Translations under genes and position numbers: made by a program
Shown here: in pieces, positions 8,432-16,963 of the stretch
How the letters are laid out: each line of letters begins with the position of its first letter
Position numbering within the stretch: the stretch's first letter is position 1
Notes under the pieces: generated by a model
The model's input: the letters and a program-made list of their open reading frames with translations, nothing else
The model's database searches: none
Told to the model about the DNA's origin: nothing
NCBI GenBank assembly: GCA_025127975.1
Contig: JAHLYQ010000034.1
Span: 1-38,173, forward strand
DNA: 38,173 nucleotides
Direction of reading: 5' to 3'
Source of the DNA: Synechococcus sp. CS-1331
Lineage (GTDB): Bacteria > Cyanobacteriota > Cyanobacteriia > PCC-6307 > Cyanobiaceae

Positions 8432-9244
8432 ATGGCACCGTTGAGGATCCTGATCAGCAACGACGACGGCGTTTTCGCCGAGGGGATCCGCACCCTTGCC
8501 AATGCAGCCCTGGCCCGCGGCCACCAGGTGAGCGTGGTGTGTCCAGACCAGGAGCGCTCCGCCACCGGCCATGGCCTCACCCTGCAGACCCCGATTCGGG
8601 CGGAGCGGGCCGATGAGTTGTTTGATGACGGCGTGCAGGCCTGGGCCTGCAGTGGCACCCCCTCCGACTGCGTCAAGCTGGCCCTCTTTTCCCTCCTTGA
8701 TGAGTGGCCGGATCTGGTGCTCTCCGGCATCAACCACGGGCCCAACCTGGGCACCGACATCCTCTACTCAGGCACCGTCAGCGCGGCGATGGAGGGAACG
8801 ATCGAGGGTCTGCCCGCCCTGGCGGTGAGCAGCGCCGATTTCCAGTGGCGTCAGTTTGCGGCAGCGGCCAGGCTGGCCCTGGATGTGGCCGAGGGCATGC
8901 TGGCGGAGGGTTGGCCCGACAACATGTTGCTCAACCTCAACGTGCCCGCCCGGCCCCCCGAGTCGATCGGGCCGTTGCGCTGGTGTCGCTCGGCGGTGCG
9001 CCGCTACACCGACCAGTTCGAGCAGCGGGTGGACCCCCGCGGGCACACCTACTACTGGCTGGCAGGGGAGGTGGTCAATGACCTCGAAGCCCAGGTTTCC
9101 GGGCCAGAGAGCTGGCCCACCGATGTTGCCCAGATCAATACCGGTGCCCCTTCGCTGACCCCGCTCCAGCCCGACATCTTCTGGCGTGGGGCGACCCGCG
9201 ACCTGCCGGATCTGAGTGGTCTGCTGGCTCAGGTGGAGCGGTAA
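8432..9244 (+). CDS. surE: 5'/3'-nucleotidase SurE
   Basis: Divalent-metal nucleoside 5'-monophosphate phosphatase, a cytosolic stationary-phase survival protein in other bacteria. The 270-residue product begins with the family signature ILISNDDG (metal ligands Asp11-Asp12), followed by [29 protein letters not shown], and [20 protein letters not shown] with its metal-binding Asn. The ATG at 8432 sits immediately before the first strand, as in homologues. The C-terminus overlaps the convergent DUF3611 gene by 16 bases. Divergent from pheS. Confidence 0.96.
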   Translation: MAPLRILISNDDGVFAEGIRTLANAALARGHQVSVVCPDQERSATGHGLTLQTPIRAERADELFDDGVQAWACSGTPSDCVKLALFSLLDEWPDLVLSGINHGPNLGTDILYSGTVSAAMEGTIEGLPALAVSSADFQWRQFAAAARLALDVAEGMLAEGWPDNMLLNLNVPARPPESIGPLRWCRSAVRRYTDQFEQRVDPRGHTYYWLAGEVVNDLEAQVSGPESWPTDVAQINTGAPSLTPLQPDIFWRGATRDLPDLSGLLAQVER

Positions 9245-9810
9245 ACCCGCTGCAGCAGCCAGAGGCTGATCCACAGCCCGATCAGATGGGCAAACAGCAC
9301 CTGGGTGTTGCCCAGTACGGACAGCATCTCGATCGAGGTGATCGGCAGTCCGATCACCCGGCCCGCGGTCCCGGGGGTCGCCTGGATCTGGGCCCCGAAG
9401 AACCCAGGCACCTGCTGGGAGGCCTGCACAAACAAGCTGCCGGCCAGGGACTGATAGCCAATCACCGCCAGGCTGAGACCGACCAAATCGGCAAGCAGGC
9501 CCCGTTTGATCAATTTGGCCGTTTCGCCCTTGCTGGGCCGCACCGGAGAATTCAGGGCCCGGCCGCAGCGCACGATCAGCCCGCTCTGCCAGATGCACCA
9601 GAGCAGCAGCAGAAAGGCCAGGGTTGTCAGCGAAATTCCAGGCCCCAGGCCCAGGGCCCGGGAGGAATTGGCTGCCAAGCGGCCGCCGATGTTGTTGAAC
9701 AGCAGGACGCCCACTACCACCACGGCCAGCACCACCTGGGCCCAGAGGCGTACCCAGCCCATGCGCCGCAGGGCTGCAGCGATCAGCTGTAGGTCGAGGC
9801 GGTCAGCCAT
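9229..9810 (-). CDS. DUF3611 family membrane protein
   Basis: A 193-residue integral membrane protein with about four hydrophobic segments: [44 protein letters not shown] and [16 protein letters not shown]. The pattern matches DUF3611, a family shared by cyanobacteria and plastids, including the [18 protein letters not shown] loop between segments two and three. Its function is not established. The ATG at 9810 is the first in a frame that otherwise runs on as a shadow of ribF. The gene is convergent with surE and overlaps its end. Confidence 0.85.
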   Translation of the reverse strand: MADRLDLQLIAAALRRMGWVRLWAQVVLAVVVVGVLLFNNIGGRLAANSSRALGLGPGISLTTLAFLLLLWCIWQSGLIVRCGRALNSPVRPSKGETAKLIKRGLLADLVGLSLAVIGYQSLAGSLFVQASQQVPGFFGAQIQATPGTAGRVIGLPITSIEMLSVLGNTQVLFAHLIGLWISLWLLQRVYRST

Positions 9811-9888
9811 GCAGCCAGTGCCGGTTTCTGCCCCAAAGGTGCCATGGGAAGATCGATTTGGCTTCTGTTGCCGTTGGTTTCCGTAGCG

Positions 9889-10884
9889 TTGATACCCCTG
9901 CGATCCCCCCAGGAAGCCCGCCGGCCGACGGCCATTGCCCTTGGCAGCTTTGATGGCCTGCACCAGGGCCACCGAAGGGTGATTGCCTCGGTCACGGATC
10001 TGCCCGCTTCCATGCCTGCTCCCGTGCCCACTCCCGTCCCAACGGTGGTGAGTTTCTGGCCCCATCCGCGCGAAGTGCTGCACGGGGAGGCGCGGCTGCC
10101 CCTGGATCTGCCCGCTGAGAAGCTGCATCTGCTCGAGCCGCTCGGCATTCAGCAGCTGGTGCTGGTGCCCTTTACCCAGGAGTTGGCCGCCCTCAGCCCG
10201 GAGGCGTTTGTTCAGCAGGTGCTGTTGGACCAGCTGGGGGCCAGGCGGATTGCCGTGGGGGATAACTTCCGCTTCGGGGCCGGCCGCTGCGGCGACAGCC
10301 AGACCCTGGCGGCCATCGGCCAGCGCCATGGCATCGATGTGAAGGTGCTGCCCATGCTCTGGGATGGCCCGGAGCGGGTGAGCAGTAGCCGCATCCGTCG
10401 GGCGCTGGCCGAGGGGGATGTGGCGGAGGCCCACCGGCTTCTCGAGCGGCCCTACCGCTTCCGAGGCCTGGTGGTGCGAGGGCGGGGACTGGGCAAAACC
10501 CTCGGTTGGCCCACCGCCAATCTGCAGGTGGACGGGCGCAAATTTCTTCCCCTCGAGGGGGTGTACGCCGCGGCGGTGTCAGTGGCGGGGGGGGCGATGC
10601 TGCCGGCGGTGATGAATCTCGGCCCCCAGCCAACGGTGGATCCGATGGCCCCCTCGGCGGTGGAGGTTCACCTGCTCGATCGCCGCCTGGAGCTTGTGGG
10701 CATGGAGCTGCAGGTGCAGCCCCTGCAGCTGCTGCGTCGCCAGCAGACCTTTGCCAGTTTCGAAGACCTCAGCAGCCAGATCGCTGCCGACGCCGACCGG
10801 GCCCGCGCCCTATGGGGCGGGGTAGGCGTGGGTGAGGCCCCAGCCGATGAAGGTGGCAATCCCGCCGAGCAGCAGAATCCCTGA
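9889..10884 (+). CDS. ribF: Bifunctional riboflavin kinase / FAD synthetase
   Basis: Converts riboflavin to FMN and FMN to FAD. From the TTG at 9889 (331 residues), the N-terminal nucleotidyltransferase part has ALGSFDGLHQGH at 17-28, FWPHP, GDNFRFG at 124-130 and SSSRIR at 165-170. The C-terminal riboflavin kinase part has RGRGLGKTLGWPTANL at 197-212 and LEGVYAA. Homologues start close to the I-P-L strand, so TTG 9889 is favoured over the ATG at 9844, whose extra 15 residues look like a translated upstream region. The last 75 bases overlap, antisense, the small membrane-protein gene at 10810. Confidence 0.95.
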   Translation: MIPLRSPQEARRPTAIALGSFDGLHQGHRRVIASVTDLPASMPAPVPTPVPTVVSFWPHPREVLHGEARLPLDLPAEKLHLLEPLGIQQLVLVPFTQELAALSPEAFVQQVLLDQLGARRIAVGDNFRFGAGRCGDSQTLAAIGQRHGIDVKVLPMLWDGPERVSSSRIRRALAEGDVAEAHRLLERPYRFRGLVVRGRGLGKTLGWPTANLQVDGRKFLPLEGVYAAAVSVAGGAMLPAVMNLGPQPTVDPMAPSAVEVHLLDRRLELVGMELQVQPLQLLRRQQTFASFEDLSSQIAADADRARALWGGVGVGEAPADEGGNPAEQQNP

Positions 10885-10947
10885 GATCAGCACCAGCATC
10901 GGGTTGTCGGAATTGGCCTTGTCCACTCCGCCCGGCTCGCCTGCCAT
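10810..10947 (-). CDS. Small single-pass membrane protein (45 residues)
   Basis: A 45-residue protein with a short polar start (MAGEPGGVDKANSDN) and one membrane helix, MLVLISGILLLGGIATFIGW, ending in GLTHAYPAP. I believe it to be a conserved short protein of picocyanobacteria, but I know no name or role. The helix pattern is too clean to be chance, even though the gene overlaps the last 75 bases of ribF antisense. Its ATG at 10947 is 13 bases from the thiE ATG on the opposite strand, so the promoters of the two genes must overlap each other's coding sequence. Confidence 0.7.
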   Translation of the reverse strand: MAGEPGGVDKANSDNPMLVLISGILLLGGIATFIGWGLTHAYPAP

Positions 10948-10960
10948 TGGCCCCTGCGCG

Positions 10961-12037
10961 ATGGATCCCACCCTAGACAGCTTTGACCGTTCCGCCCGGG
11001 ATCGTCTGCTCGACGCCAACCTGGACCGGGCCCGGGAGGGCCTGCGGGTGCTGGAGGACTGGGCCCGTTTCGGCCTCGACCGGGGCGATCTGGTGGCCCG
11101 CACCAAGGACATGCGCCAGCGGCTGGGCCGGCTGCATCGGGATGTCTACAAATTTGCCCGCCATACGGCCACCGATCCGGCCGCCGGCCTGGGCCACCCG
11201 GCCCAGGCGGAGCGCCGCAGCCCCAGTGCCGTGGTGGGAGCCAATGCGGGCCGGGTGCAGGAGGCTTTGCGGGTGCTGGAGGAGTTTGGTCGCAGCAGCG
11301 ATCCCGAGCTGGCCGAGGAGGCCGCCACCCTGCGCTACCTGCTCTACGACCTGGAAGTCGATCTGCTGCAGGCCTGTCGCCTCGCCGCCACGGGCGGGGT
11401 GGGGCGGCGCGAGGCGCTGGCCAGCTGCCGGCTCTACCTAGTCACCTCCCCGGTGGCCGATCTGGAGGGGGTGGTGGCCGCCGCCCTCGGGGCCGGAGTG
11501 CGCCTGGTGCAATACCGGGCCAAGGAGGCCGCGGGCTTTGACGACCTGCAGAAGCTCCGCCAGGCCCGCGCCCTGCGCCAGCTCTGCACCGCCCACGGCG
11601 CCCTGTTTCTGGTCAACGACCGGATCGACATCGCCCTGGCGGTGGAGGCCGACGGTGTGCACCTGGGCCAGGGGGACCTGCCACCGGCCATTGCCCGCCA
11701 GCTGCTTGGCCCCGATCGCCTGATCGGCCGTAGCACCCATGCCCTGGCCCAGCTGCAGCAGGCGGTGAGCGAGGGCTGTGACTACGTCGGGGTGGGCCCC
11801 GTGTACGCCACTCCCACCAAGCCGGGCCGTGAGCCCGTGGGCCTCGACTACGTGCGCCAGGCCGCGGCGGCTAGCCCGATCCCCTTTTTCGCTATAGGTG
11901 GGGTGGATGCCAGCAACCTGGCGGCCGTGCGGGCCGCTGGCGGCACCCGGGTGGCGGTGGTGCGGGCGATCACCGCGGCGGCCGATCCCGCGGCGGCCAC
12001 TGCCGGCCTGTTGGCAGAGCTCGAGGCCAGGGGATGA
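10961..12037 (+). CDS. thiE: Thiamine phosphate synthase, long form
   Basis: Joins hydroxymethylpyrimidine pyrophosphate and thiazole phosphate to thiamine phosphate. The 358-residue product has an N-terminal helical domain (1-150; NLDRAREGLRVLEDWARFGL, VGANAGRVQEALRVLEEFG), found in cyanobacterial ThiE and of unknown role. The TIM-barrel ThiE domain follows: QYRAKE at 184-189, NDRIDIAL at 219-226, HLGQGDLP at 234-241, GRSTH at 256-260 and GPVYATPTK at 279-287. All substrate and Mg-binding motifs are present. The stop overlaps the thiS ATG by four bases (ATGA), so the two are co-translated. Confidence 0.96.
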   Translation: MDPTLDSFDRSARDRLLDANLDRAREGLRVLEDWARFGLDRGDLVARTKDMRQRLGRLHRDVYKFARHTATDPAAGLGHPAQAERRSPSAVVGANAGRVQEALRVLEEFGRSSDPELAEEAATLRYLLYDLEVDLLQACRLAATGGVGRREALASCRLYLVTSPVADLEGVVAAALGAGVRLVQYRAKEAAGFDDLQKLRQARALRQLCTAHGALFLVNDRIDIALAVEADGVHLGQGDLPPAIARQLLGPDRLIGRSTHALAQLQQAVSEGCDYVGVGPVYATPTKPGREPVGLDYVRQAAAASPIPFFAIGGVDASNLAAVRAAGGTRVAVVRAITAAADPAAATAGLLAELEARG

Positions 12038-12240
12038 TCACGCTGGTGGTGAATGGCGAAGCGCGCCGCTGTGCCGCCGGTCTCAACCTGGAGCAGGCCC
12101 TCGGGCAGCTGGGTTACCAGCCCCGGCTTGTGGTGGTGGAGTTCAACGGCACGATCCTGCCCCGCTCGGCCTGGACCGGGCAGCTGGTGGTGGAATCCGA
12201 CGTACTGGAAGTGGTCACCATCGTCGGTGGTGGTTCCTAG
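12034..12240 (+). CDS. thiS: Sulfur carrier protein ThiS
   Basis: Ubiquitin-fold sulfur carrier for the thiazole ring of thiamin. The 68-residue product has the beta-grasp pattern (ITLVVNGEARRC, NLEQALGQLGYQ, VVVEFNGTILPRSAW, LEVVTIVGGG). ThiS normally ends in Gly-Gly, which is adenylylated and thiocarboxylated. Here the chain ends Gly-Gly-Gly-Ser, with one residue after the glycines. The start overlaps thiE by four bases. Identity is secure from fold pattern and context; the extra serine is discussed as a finding. Confidence 0.93.
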   Translation: MITLVVNGEARRCAAGLNLEQALGQLGYQPRLVVVEFNGTILPRSAWTGQLVVESDVLEVVTIVGGGS

Positions 12241-12265
12241 ATTCCTTCTATCTGCTTAAAGCGCC

Positions 12266-13258
12266 TTGGCGCGTTCCACCCCCCTCCTGCTGCGGCGCTG
12301 CGCCAGCCTGCTGGTTGTACCCGTGTTAGCCCTCACCCTCCTGCTGGCCCATCCCAGCCCCAGTTGGGCGGCCAGCGGCGGCCGGATCGGTGGCGGCAGC
12401 TTCCGCTCGGCACCCTCCATGCCCCGCAGTTACGGCGGGGGCGGCTACAGGGGTGGCTACGGCGGCGGCTATGGCGGTGGCGGTGGCCTTAACGGGGGCT
12501 ACCGGGGCGGCTATGGCGGCGGCGGCATTGGCTTCCCCTTCCTGATTCCCCTCTTCGGTTTCGGCGGCGGCGGCCTGTTTGGCTTTCTAGTGCTGATGGC
12601 CGTGGTGGGTCTGCTGCTCAATGCCTTTAAGGGCGGTGGTGGCCAGGCTGGGCCCCTGCCCGCTGGCCGCGGCTCCGAGCTCGGCTATGGCAGGCCGGAT
12701 GGCCCCGTGACGATCAGTCAGCTCCAGGTTGGTCTGCTGGCCTCGGCCAGGGATCTCCAACGGGACCTGCGACGGCTGGCAGGTAGCGCCGACACCGGGC
12801 GTGCGGCAGGCCTGCAGGCGTTGCTGCAGGAGACCACCCTGGCCATGTTGCGCCACCCCGATCTCTGGGTGTATGCCAACGCCGAAGTTGGCCAGGTGCC
12901 CTTCGCCAGTGCCGAAGCCACCTTCAACCGTCTCTCGATGGGCGAACGCAGCAAGCTGCAGCGCGAGGTGACCAGCAATGTCTCCGGCCAGCGCTTCAGC
13001 GATGCCAGCGTTGTTTCAGGCGAGAGCGACGCCAGCAGCGATTTCATCGCCATCACCCTGCTGGTGGCCAGTCGCAACCGCCTCAACATCAAGGGGGCCG
13101 GCAGCGCAGATCAACTGCGGGATGCACTCCAGCAACTAGGCGCGGTGGGCGCAGACGACCTCATTGCGATTGAGGTGATCTGGCAACCAGAGGGTGCCGG
13201 TGAGGTGCTGAGCACCGAAGAACTGCTCACCGCCTACCCCCAGCTGCAACACCTTTAA
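12266..13258 (+). CDS. DUF1517 family membrane protein
   Basis: A 330-residue protein of the DUF1517 family, common in cyanobacteria and plastids; function unknown. From the TTG at 12266 there is a signal-like hydrophobic stretch (8-29, ending PSWAASGGRIGG). Then come a Gly/Tyr-rich low-complexity region at about 38-88 (GGYGGGYGGGG), a hydrophobic segment at about 90-120 (FPFLIPLFGFGGGG, FLVLMAVVGLLLNAF), and a soluble domain from about 145 (VGLLASARDLQRDLRRLA, RHPDLWVYANAE, FIAITLLVASRNRL, IAIEVIWQPE). It follows thiS by 25 bases. No other start is convincing. Confidence 0.85.
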   Translation: MARSTPLLLRRCASLLVVPVLALTLLLAHPSPSWAASGGRIGGGSFRSAPSMPRSYGGGGYRGGYGGGYGGGGGLNGGYRGGYGGGGIGFPFLIPLFGFGGGGLFGFLVLMAVVGLLLNAFKGGGGQAGPLPAGRGSELGYGRPDGPVTISQLQVGLLASARDLQRDLRRLAGSADTGRAAGLQALLQETTLAMLRHPDLWVYANAEVGQVPFASAEATFNRLSMGERSKLQREVTSNVSGQRFSDASVVSGESDASSDFIAITLLVASRNRLNIKGAGSADQLRDALQQLGAVGADDLIAIEVIWQPEGAGEVLSTEELLTAYPQLQHL

Positions 13259-13277
13259 CTTTCAGGTAACTTTCAGG
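13256..13277. repeat. Perfect 11-base tandem duplication after DUF1517 gene
   Basis: TAACTTTCAGG occurs twice back to back (13256-13266 and 13267-13277). The first copy contains the TAA stop of the DUF1517 gene, and the duplication fills most of the 36-base convergent gap to larB. Confidence 0.85.
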
Positions 13278-13294
13278 GATTGATGAGCCAACAG

Positions 13295-13993
13295 CTACCC
13301 CATTGGGGCCTGGCTGTTGAGGATGCGCAGGGCAGCCATCGCGGCGCCGTAGCCGTTGTCGATGTTCACCACCAGCAGCCCTGGGGCGCAGCTGGCCAGC
13401 ATGCCGTTGAGGGCCGCCATACCGCCGGCGCTGACTCCGTAGCCCACTGCCACCGGCACGCCGATCACCGGTTGGGGCAGCAGGCCGGCCAGCACCGTCG
13501 GCAGGGCTCCTTCCATGCCGGCGCAGGCAATCAGCACAGGGGCCCTGCGCAGCTCTTCCAGCCGATCGAGTAGGCGGTGCAGGCCGGCGACTCCCACATC
13601 GAGCACCAGCTCGGTGGCGATGCCGTGGCAGGCCAGGGCCAGCTGGGCCTCCGCCGCCACCGGCAGGTCGCTGGTACCGCCGCCCAGCACCGCCACCCGG
13701 CCCCGGCTGGGATCGGGGTTCGGCAGGCTGCCGGCGGTGAGGCAGCGGGCCTGAAGGTGGTGCTGCAACTGGAGCTCCCCGGCCAGGTTGGGCCCCAGCT
13801 CGAGGGCTACGGCATGGGCTTTTGCGGGCTCGATGCGGGTGGCGAGCGCCAGTTCAGCGGCGGCGTGGGTGGCGATCAGGATCCGGGCGATCTGCTCGGC
13901 GCTCTTGTTTTCGCCCCAGATCGCCTCCACCATCCCCAGCCGCTGGCGGCGGCCCAGATCCAGGCGGTGCTCGCTGCTCCTGGAGCTACTCAT
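13295..13993 (-). CDS. larB: LarB-type pyridinium-3,5-biscarboxylic acid mononucleotide synthase
   Basis: LarB carboxylates nicotinic acid adenine dinucleotide on the way to the nickel-pincer nucleotide cofactor of lactate racemase-type enzymes. The 232-residue protein shows a divergent N-terminal half (RLGMVEAIWGENKSAEQIARIL) and a PurE-like C-terminal core: VAVLGGGTSDLPVAAEAQ, VLIACAGMEGALPTVLAGLL, PVIGVPVAVGYG, GGMAALNGMLASCAPGLLVV, NIDNGYGAA. The ATG at 13993 overlaps the stop of the gene upstream. larC and larE are not in the window, so the cofactor route cannot be confirmed here; LarB-like genes without larC/E are common in cyanobacteria. Confidence 0.9.
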   Translation of the reverse strand: MSSSRSSEHRLDLGRRQRLGMVEAIWGENKSAEQIARILIATHAAAELALATRIEPAKAHAVALELGPNLAGELQLQHHLQARCLTAGSLPNPDPSRGRVAVLGGGTSDLPVAAEAQLALACHGIATELVLDVGVAGLHRLLDRLEELRRAPVLIACAGMEGALPTVLAGLLPQPVIGVPVAVGYGVSAGGMAALNGMLASCAPGLLVVNIDNGYGAAMAALRILNSQAPMG

Positions 13994-14421
13994 GGCGGTA
14001 GCAGTTCCCCTTCAAAAACCAGGGGGAAGGGATTGCCCTGGCGCCTACCGGTGGCCTGGCGGGCCGCCTGCTCGAAGCGCTCCTGCACCGCATCCAACTC
14101 AGCCGGTGGGATTGCTTTCCACTGCTCCCGGCTGGCCCAGCGAATCAGCAGCGTGCCTTCCTCGGTGACGGGGTCCCACAGCAACTGGCGATCGAGGAAT
14201 CCTTTCTGTTGGGCCAGCCAGGGCTCCCAGCTGTTCGCTTCGGCGGCGATCCATTCCTGGCGCGCTTCAGCCGGCACCTTCACGCGCAGGTGCTCGACCA
14301 CGGCCACCTCAAAACCGCCGTCGGGGCCATCCCGCCCGGCGATTGCCCTGTCGGGATGGCCGGCCAGCAGCATGACCAGGCACAGCCCAAAGGCCAGCAA
14401 CCTCGCCAGCCCCCCAATCAT
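13990..14421 (-). CDS. TIGR03792-like conserved exported protein
   Basis: A 143-residue protein from the ATG at 14421, chosen because it overlaps the ispF stop as ATGA. It begins with a signal-like hydrophobic stretch ([17 protein letters not shown]), then [55 protein letters not shown] and a C-terminal helix. This is the pattern of the cyanobacterial TIGR03792 family, which has a ferredoxin-like antibiotic-monooxygenase-type fold; activity unknown. It sits between ispF and larB with four-base overlaps on both sides, so it is surely part of their operon. Confidence 0.8.
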   Translation of the reverse strand: MIGGLARLLAFGLCLVMLLAGHPDRAIAGRDGPDGGFEVAVVEHLRVKVPAEARQEWIAAEANSWEPWLAQQKGFLDRQLLWDPVTEEGTLLIRWASREQWKAIPPAELDAVQERFEQAARQATGRRQGNPFPLVFEGELLPP

Positions 14422-14900
14422 TTCTGCAACAGGGCCACGGCGTGGCATGAGATCCCCTCCTCGCGTCCCTCAGCGCCCAGTTTTTCGTTGGTGGTGGCCT
14501 TGACACCCACCTGGTCGGCTGACAGCCCCATGCGGGCGGCGATGGCGGCTCCCATGGCCCCGATGTGGGGCTTGAGCCTGGGGCGCTCGGCGACGATCAC
14601 GCTGTCGATATTCACCACGCTCCAGCCCCGCTCTGCCACCAGGGCCCCCACCTGCTCCAGCAGCACCAGGCTGTCGGCCCCCTGCCACTGGGGGTCTTCT
14701 GGCGGGAAATACAGGCCGATGTCGCCTAGGGAAAGGGCCCCCAGCAGGGCATCCATGATTGCGTGCACCAGCACATCTGCATCGCTGTGGCCGTCGAGGC
14801 CGAGGCCTGCGGGATGCTCCAGCCGCTGGCCGCCCAGGATCAGCGCCCGACCCGGAACCAGCCTGTGGATGTCGTATCCGTTGCCGATACGCAGCTGCAT
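14418..14900 (-). CDS. ispF: 2-C-methyl-D-erythritol 2,4-cyclodiphosphate synthase
   Basis: Fifth step of the non-mevalonate isoprenoid pathway, which feeds carotenoids, chlorophyll phytol and quinones. From the ATG at 14900 it has 160 residues, the family norm. Zinc ligands Asp10 and His12 lie in GYDIHRL, the third His at 46 in [11 protein letters not shown], and the substrate loops are [10 protein letters not shown] and KATTNEKLG. An upstream TTG at 14924 in the same frame is rejected as it adds residues not seen in homologues. Downstream, the stop overlaps the TIGR03792-like gene. Confidence 0.97.
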   Translation of the reverse strand: MQLRIGNGYDIHRLVPGRALILGGQRLEHPAGLGLDGHSDADVLVHAIMDALLGALSLGDIGLYFPPEDPQWQGADSLVLLEQVGALVAERGWSVVNIDSVIVAERPRLKPHIGAMGAAIAARMGLSADQVGVKATTNEKLGAEGREEGISCHAVALLQK

Positions 14901-14920
14901 GGGCCGCAGTGGGAGCGGCT

Positions 14921-15352
14921 TCAAACCCTATCGCCCAGAACCTGTAGGCGGTTGCCTTCTCGGCCCATCACCTGCACGCCCTCGCCGGTCTGCAGTTGCC
15001 GTTCCGGCTCAAGGTTGATGGCCGCCCAGCTCTGCCCCTGCCAGCGCACCCGCCCAGCCTCTTCCCCCGGGCTGAAGCCGCTGATCACGCTGGCCCGGTC
15101 GCTGCTGCCGCCTGGTGGAATCGCCCGCGTTCGGCGCTGCCTCGACCAGCCCTGCAGAGAGGGCAGCAGGGCCAGGGTCAGCCCTGCGAACACCCCCAGC
15201 TGGGCCAACGGGCCCAGGGCCGGTACGGCGGCCAGCAGTAAGGACAGCCCCAGGGCAGCCAGAACGGCGGGCAGCAGGCCGTCGAAATCGGCCCCGAGCC
15301 AGCTGACGCCCAGCAGGGTCAGCGCCAGTAGAAACCAGGTCAGCGCGGCCAT
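14921..15352 (-). CDS. NfeD-like membrane protein
   Basis: A 143-residue protein with two or three hydrophobic segments ([50 protein letters not shown]) followed by a small beta-barrel OB-fold-like domain ([33 protein letters not shown]). This is the NfeD architecture. NfeD proteins partner stomatin/SPFH proteins in membranes, and a stomatin-like gene starts 65 bases away on the other strand, the common genomic pairing. First gene of the nfeD-ispF-TIGR03792-larB run. Confidence 0.85.
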   Translation of the reverse strand: MAALTWFLLALTLLGVSWLGADFDGLLPAVLAALGLSLLLAAVPALGPLAQLGVFAGLTLALLPSLQGWSRQRRTRAIPPGGSSDRASVISGFSPGEEAGRVRWQGQSWAAINLEPERQLQTGEGVQVMGREGNRLQVLGDRV

Positions 15353-15416
15353 GGCAGGGGCGGGTGGGGCAGCCCGACCATGGTGCCTAGCCTGAAGCTA
15401 GTGCGAGGCCAATTCC

Positions 15417-16331
15417 GTGGAAGCCCTGTTCGGTCTACCCGCCCTAGTGCTGATGGCCCTGCTCGGGATCAACAGCGTCAAGGTCACCAGCGGCGGCCAG
15501 TCGCGGCTGGTGGAGCGCCTCGGCAAATACGACCGCCAGCTGCAGCCTGGCCTGTCACTGGTGTTGCCGGTGCTCGAAAAGGTGGTGAGCCACGAATCGC
15601 TCAAGGAGCGGGTGCTCGACATCCCGCCCCAGCAGTGCATCACCTGCGACAACGTGGCGATCGAGGTGGATGCGGTTGTGTATTGGCAGCTGCTGGAGCA
15701 CGCCCGCGCCTACTACGCCGTCGACAACCTGCAGGCGGCGATGGTGAACCTGGTGCTCACCCAGATCCGCGCCGAGATGGGCAAGCTCGACCTGGATCAA
15801 ACCTTTACCACCCGCCAGGAGGTGAATGAGGCGCTGCTCAAGGAGCTGGATCAGGCCACCGATCCCTGGGGCGTGAAGGTGACCCGGGTGGAGTTGCGCG
15901 ATATCCAGCCCTCCCGTGGGGTGCAGCAGGCGATGGAGCAACAGATGACCGCCGAGCGGGAGAAGCGGGCAGTGATCCTGCGCTCCGAGGGCGAGCGCGA
16001 ATCCCAGCTCAACGCAGCCCGCGGCCGCGCCGAGGCGCTGGTGCTCGATGCCAGGGCCAAGCAGGAGGCGCTGCTGCTGGAGGCCCAGGCCCAAGCCCAG
16101 CAGCAGACCCTGCTCGCCCAGGCCAGGGCCGACGCCGCCACCCGGCTGGCCGAGGCAATCCAGGCCAACCCTCAAGCCGCTGAGGCGATGCGGTTGCTGC
16201 TGGCCGGCGACTGGATGGCCATGGGCGAGCAGATGGCCCATGCCCCCGGCGGCAGCGTGCTGATGGTGGATCCCCAGAGCCCGGCGGCCCTGCTCACGGC
16301 GTTGCGGGGTCTGCAACAGGGCCAGAGCTGA
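15417..16331 (+). CDS. SPFH/stomatin-like (paraslipin) protein
   Basis: A 304-residue band-7 protein that forms membrane-bound oligomers. From the GTG at 15417 there is one N-terminal hydrophobic segment (LFGLPALVLMALLG). The SPFH domain follows (SRLVERLGKYDRQLQPGLSL, DIPPQQCITCDNVAIEVDAV, QIRAEMGKLDLDQTF, ATDPWGVKVTRVELRDIQP), then a long Ala/Glu/Gln coiled coil (QQMTAEREKRAVILRSEGER onward) and a short C-terminal tail (VLMVDPQSPAALLTALRGL). Paraslipin signatures are present. Divergent from the NfeD-like gene, its expected partner. The 3' end overlaps the convergent PIN toxin gene by 38 bases. Confidence 0.93.
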   Translation: MEALFGLPALVLMALLGINSVKVTSGGQSRLVERLGKYDRQLQPGLSLVLPVLEKVVSHESLKERVLDIPPQQCITCDNVAIEVDAVVYWQLLEHARAYYAVDNLQAAMVNLVLTQIRAEMGKLDLDQTFTTRQEVNEALLKELDQATDPWGVKVTRVELRDIQPSRGVQQAMEQQMTAEREKRAVILRSEGERESQLNAARGRAEALVLDARAKQEALLLEAQAQAQQQTLLAQARADAATRLAEAIQANPQAAEAMRLLLAGDWMAMGEQMAHAPGGSVLMVDPQSPAALLTALRGLQQGQS

Positions 16332-16740
16332 GGGGGCCGATCAGTTTCACGCCTTCGTTCTTAGCAAAGCCCTGATCAAAGGTCAGCACTGGCATGGCGC
16401 CATGGCTGGCGGCGCGAGCCAGAACGAGCTGATCGGCAAAGTCACCGCCCTGCTGGAAGCGGCCGAGGGCGTCGATCACCGCGTCCACATCGACCACCAC
16501 AACCCCGCGGGTGCGGATCAGACGTTGCAGGAGATTGTGGCGCGTCGCGCGATCTAGTCCGTAGCCCCGCAACACCCAGGCAACTTCAGCGAGAACCACA
16601 TCCGGGATGAACGCTCCCCCCGCCTGGATCGCGCCTAAAAAAGCTTCCTCGGCAAGGGGCGTCTGAACGGGGTCATCACCCACCAACACCCGAACCACCA
16701 AATTGGTGTCAAGCGTCTGCACAGCCAGCGGCAGCGGCAA
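16294..16740 (-). CDS. vapC: PIN-domain toxin (VapC family), apparently intact
   Basis: RNase toxin of a type II module. Conserved acidic residues are all there: Asp in QTLDTNLVVRVL, Glu in VVLAEVAWVLRGYGL, Asp in GGDFADQLVLA, and Asp in TFDQGF. Length (148 residues from the ATG at 16740; 142 from the GTG at 16722) fits the family, and GTG 16722, just before the first strand, may be the real start. It overlaps the end of its antitoxin by about 30 bases. Target RNA unknown. Of the toxin genes in this window it is the only one with no visible damage. Confidence 0.88.
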   Translation of the reverse strand: MPLPLAVQTLDTNLVVRVLVGDDPVQTPLAEEAFLGAIQAGGAFIPDVVLAEVAWVLRGYGLDRATRHNLLQRLIRTRGVVVVDVDAVIDALGRFQQGGDFADQLVLARAASHGAMPVLTFDQGFAKNEGVKLIGPLSSGPVADPATP

Positions 16741-16954
16741 TGGCGCGGTCCATGTCGTCCAGGCTCATGGAGCGGGTGACGGCGGGGCGATGGCGGAAGA
16801 GCTCTTCTGGTTCGTACAGAGCAGGCACCAACACCAGCCGTCCATGCCGATCCACACTCACCTGGAGGTGACTGCCAGGAGTCAGTCCCAGGGACTCACG
16901 CAGCTGCCGGGGGATCGTCAGCTGACCCTTTGAGCTGAGCGTGATCGTTCTCAT
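16709..16954 (-). CDS. vapB: AbrB/SpoVT-type antitoxin (VapB)
   Basis: An 81-residue antitoxin. Residues 1-45 are a swapped-hairpin AbrB DNA-binding domain (TITLSSKGQLTIPRQLRESL, GSHLQVSVDRHGRLVLVP). The remainder is a toxin-binding tail (LDDMDRAIAAAAG). It is translated just ahead of the overlapping vapC. A perfect inverted repeat 9 bases upstream of its ATG is a good candidate for its own operator. Confidence 0.9.
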   Translation of the reverse strand: MRTITLSSKGQLTIPRQLRESLGLTPGSHLQVSVDRHGRLVLVPALYEPEELFRHRPAVTRSMSLDDMDRAIAAAAGCADA

Positions 16955-16963
16955 CGTTCAATA

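Noticed and set aside
8350..8760. N-terminal extension of pheS by 137 residues
   Set aside because: It overlaps surE on the opposite strand and reads as Ser/Arg-rich shadow; the GTG at 8349 gives the normal PheS length.
10961..11410. N-terminal domain of ThiE as a novel fusion
   Set aside because: Cyanobacterial ThiE regularly carries this extra N-terminal domain.
12430..12530. Gly/Tyr-rich DNA repeats in the DUF1517 gene as a mobile or regulatory repeat
   Set aside because: They code a low-complexity Gly-rich stretch usual for this family.
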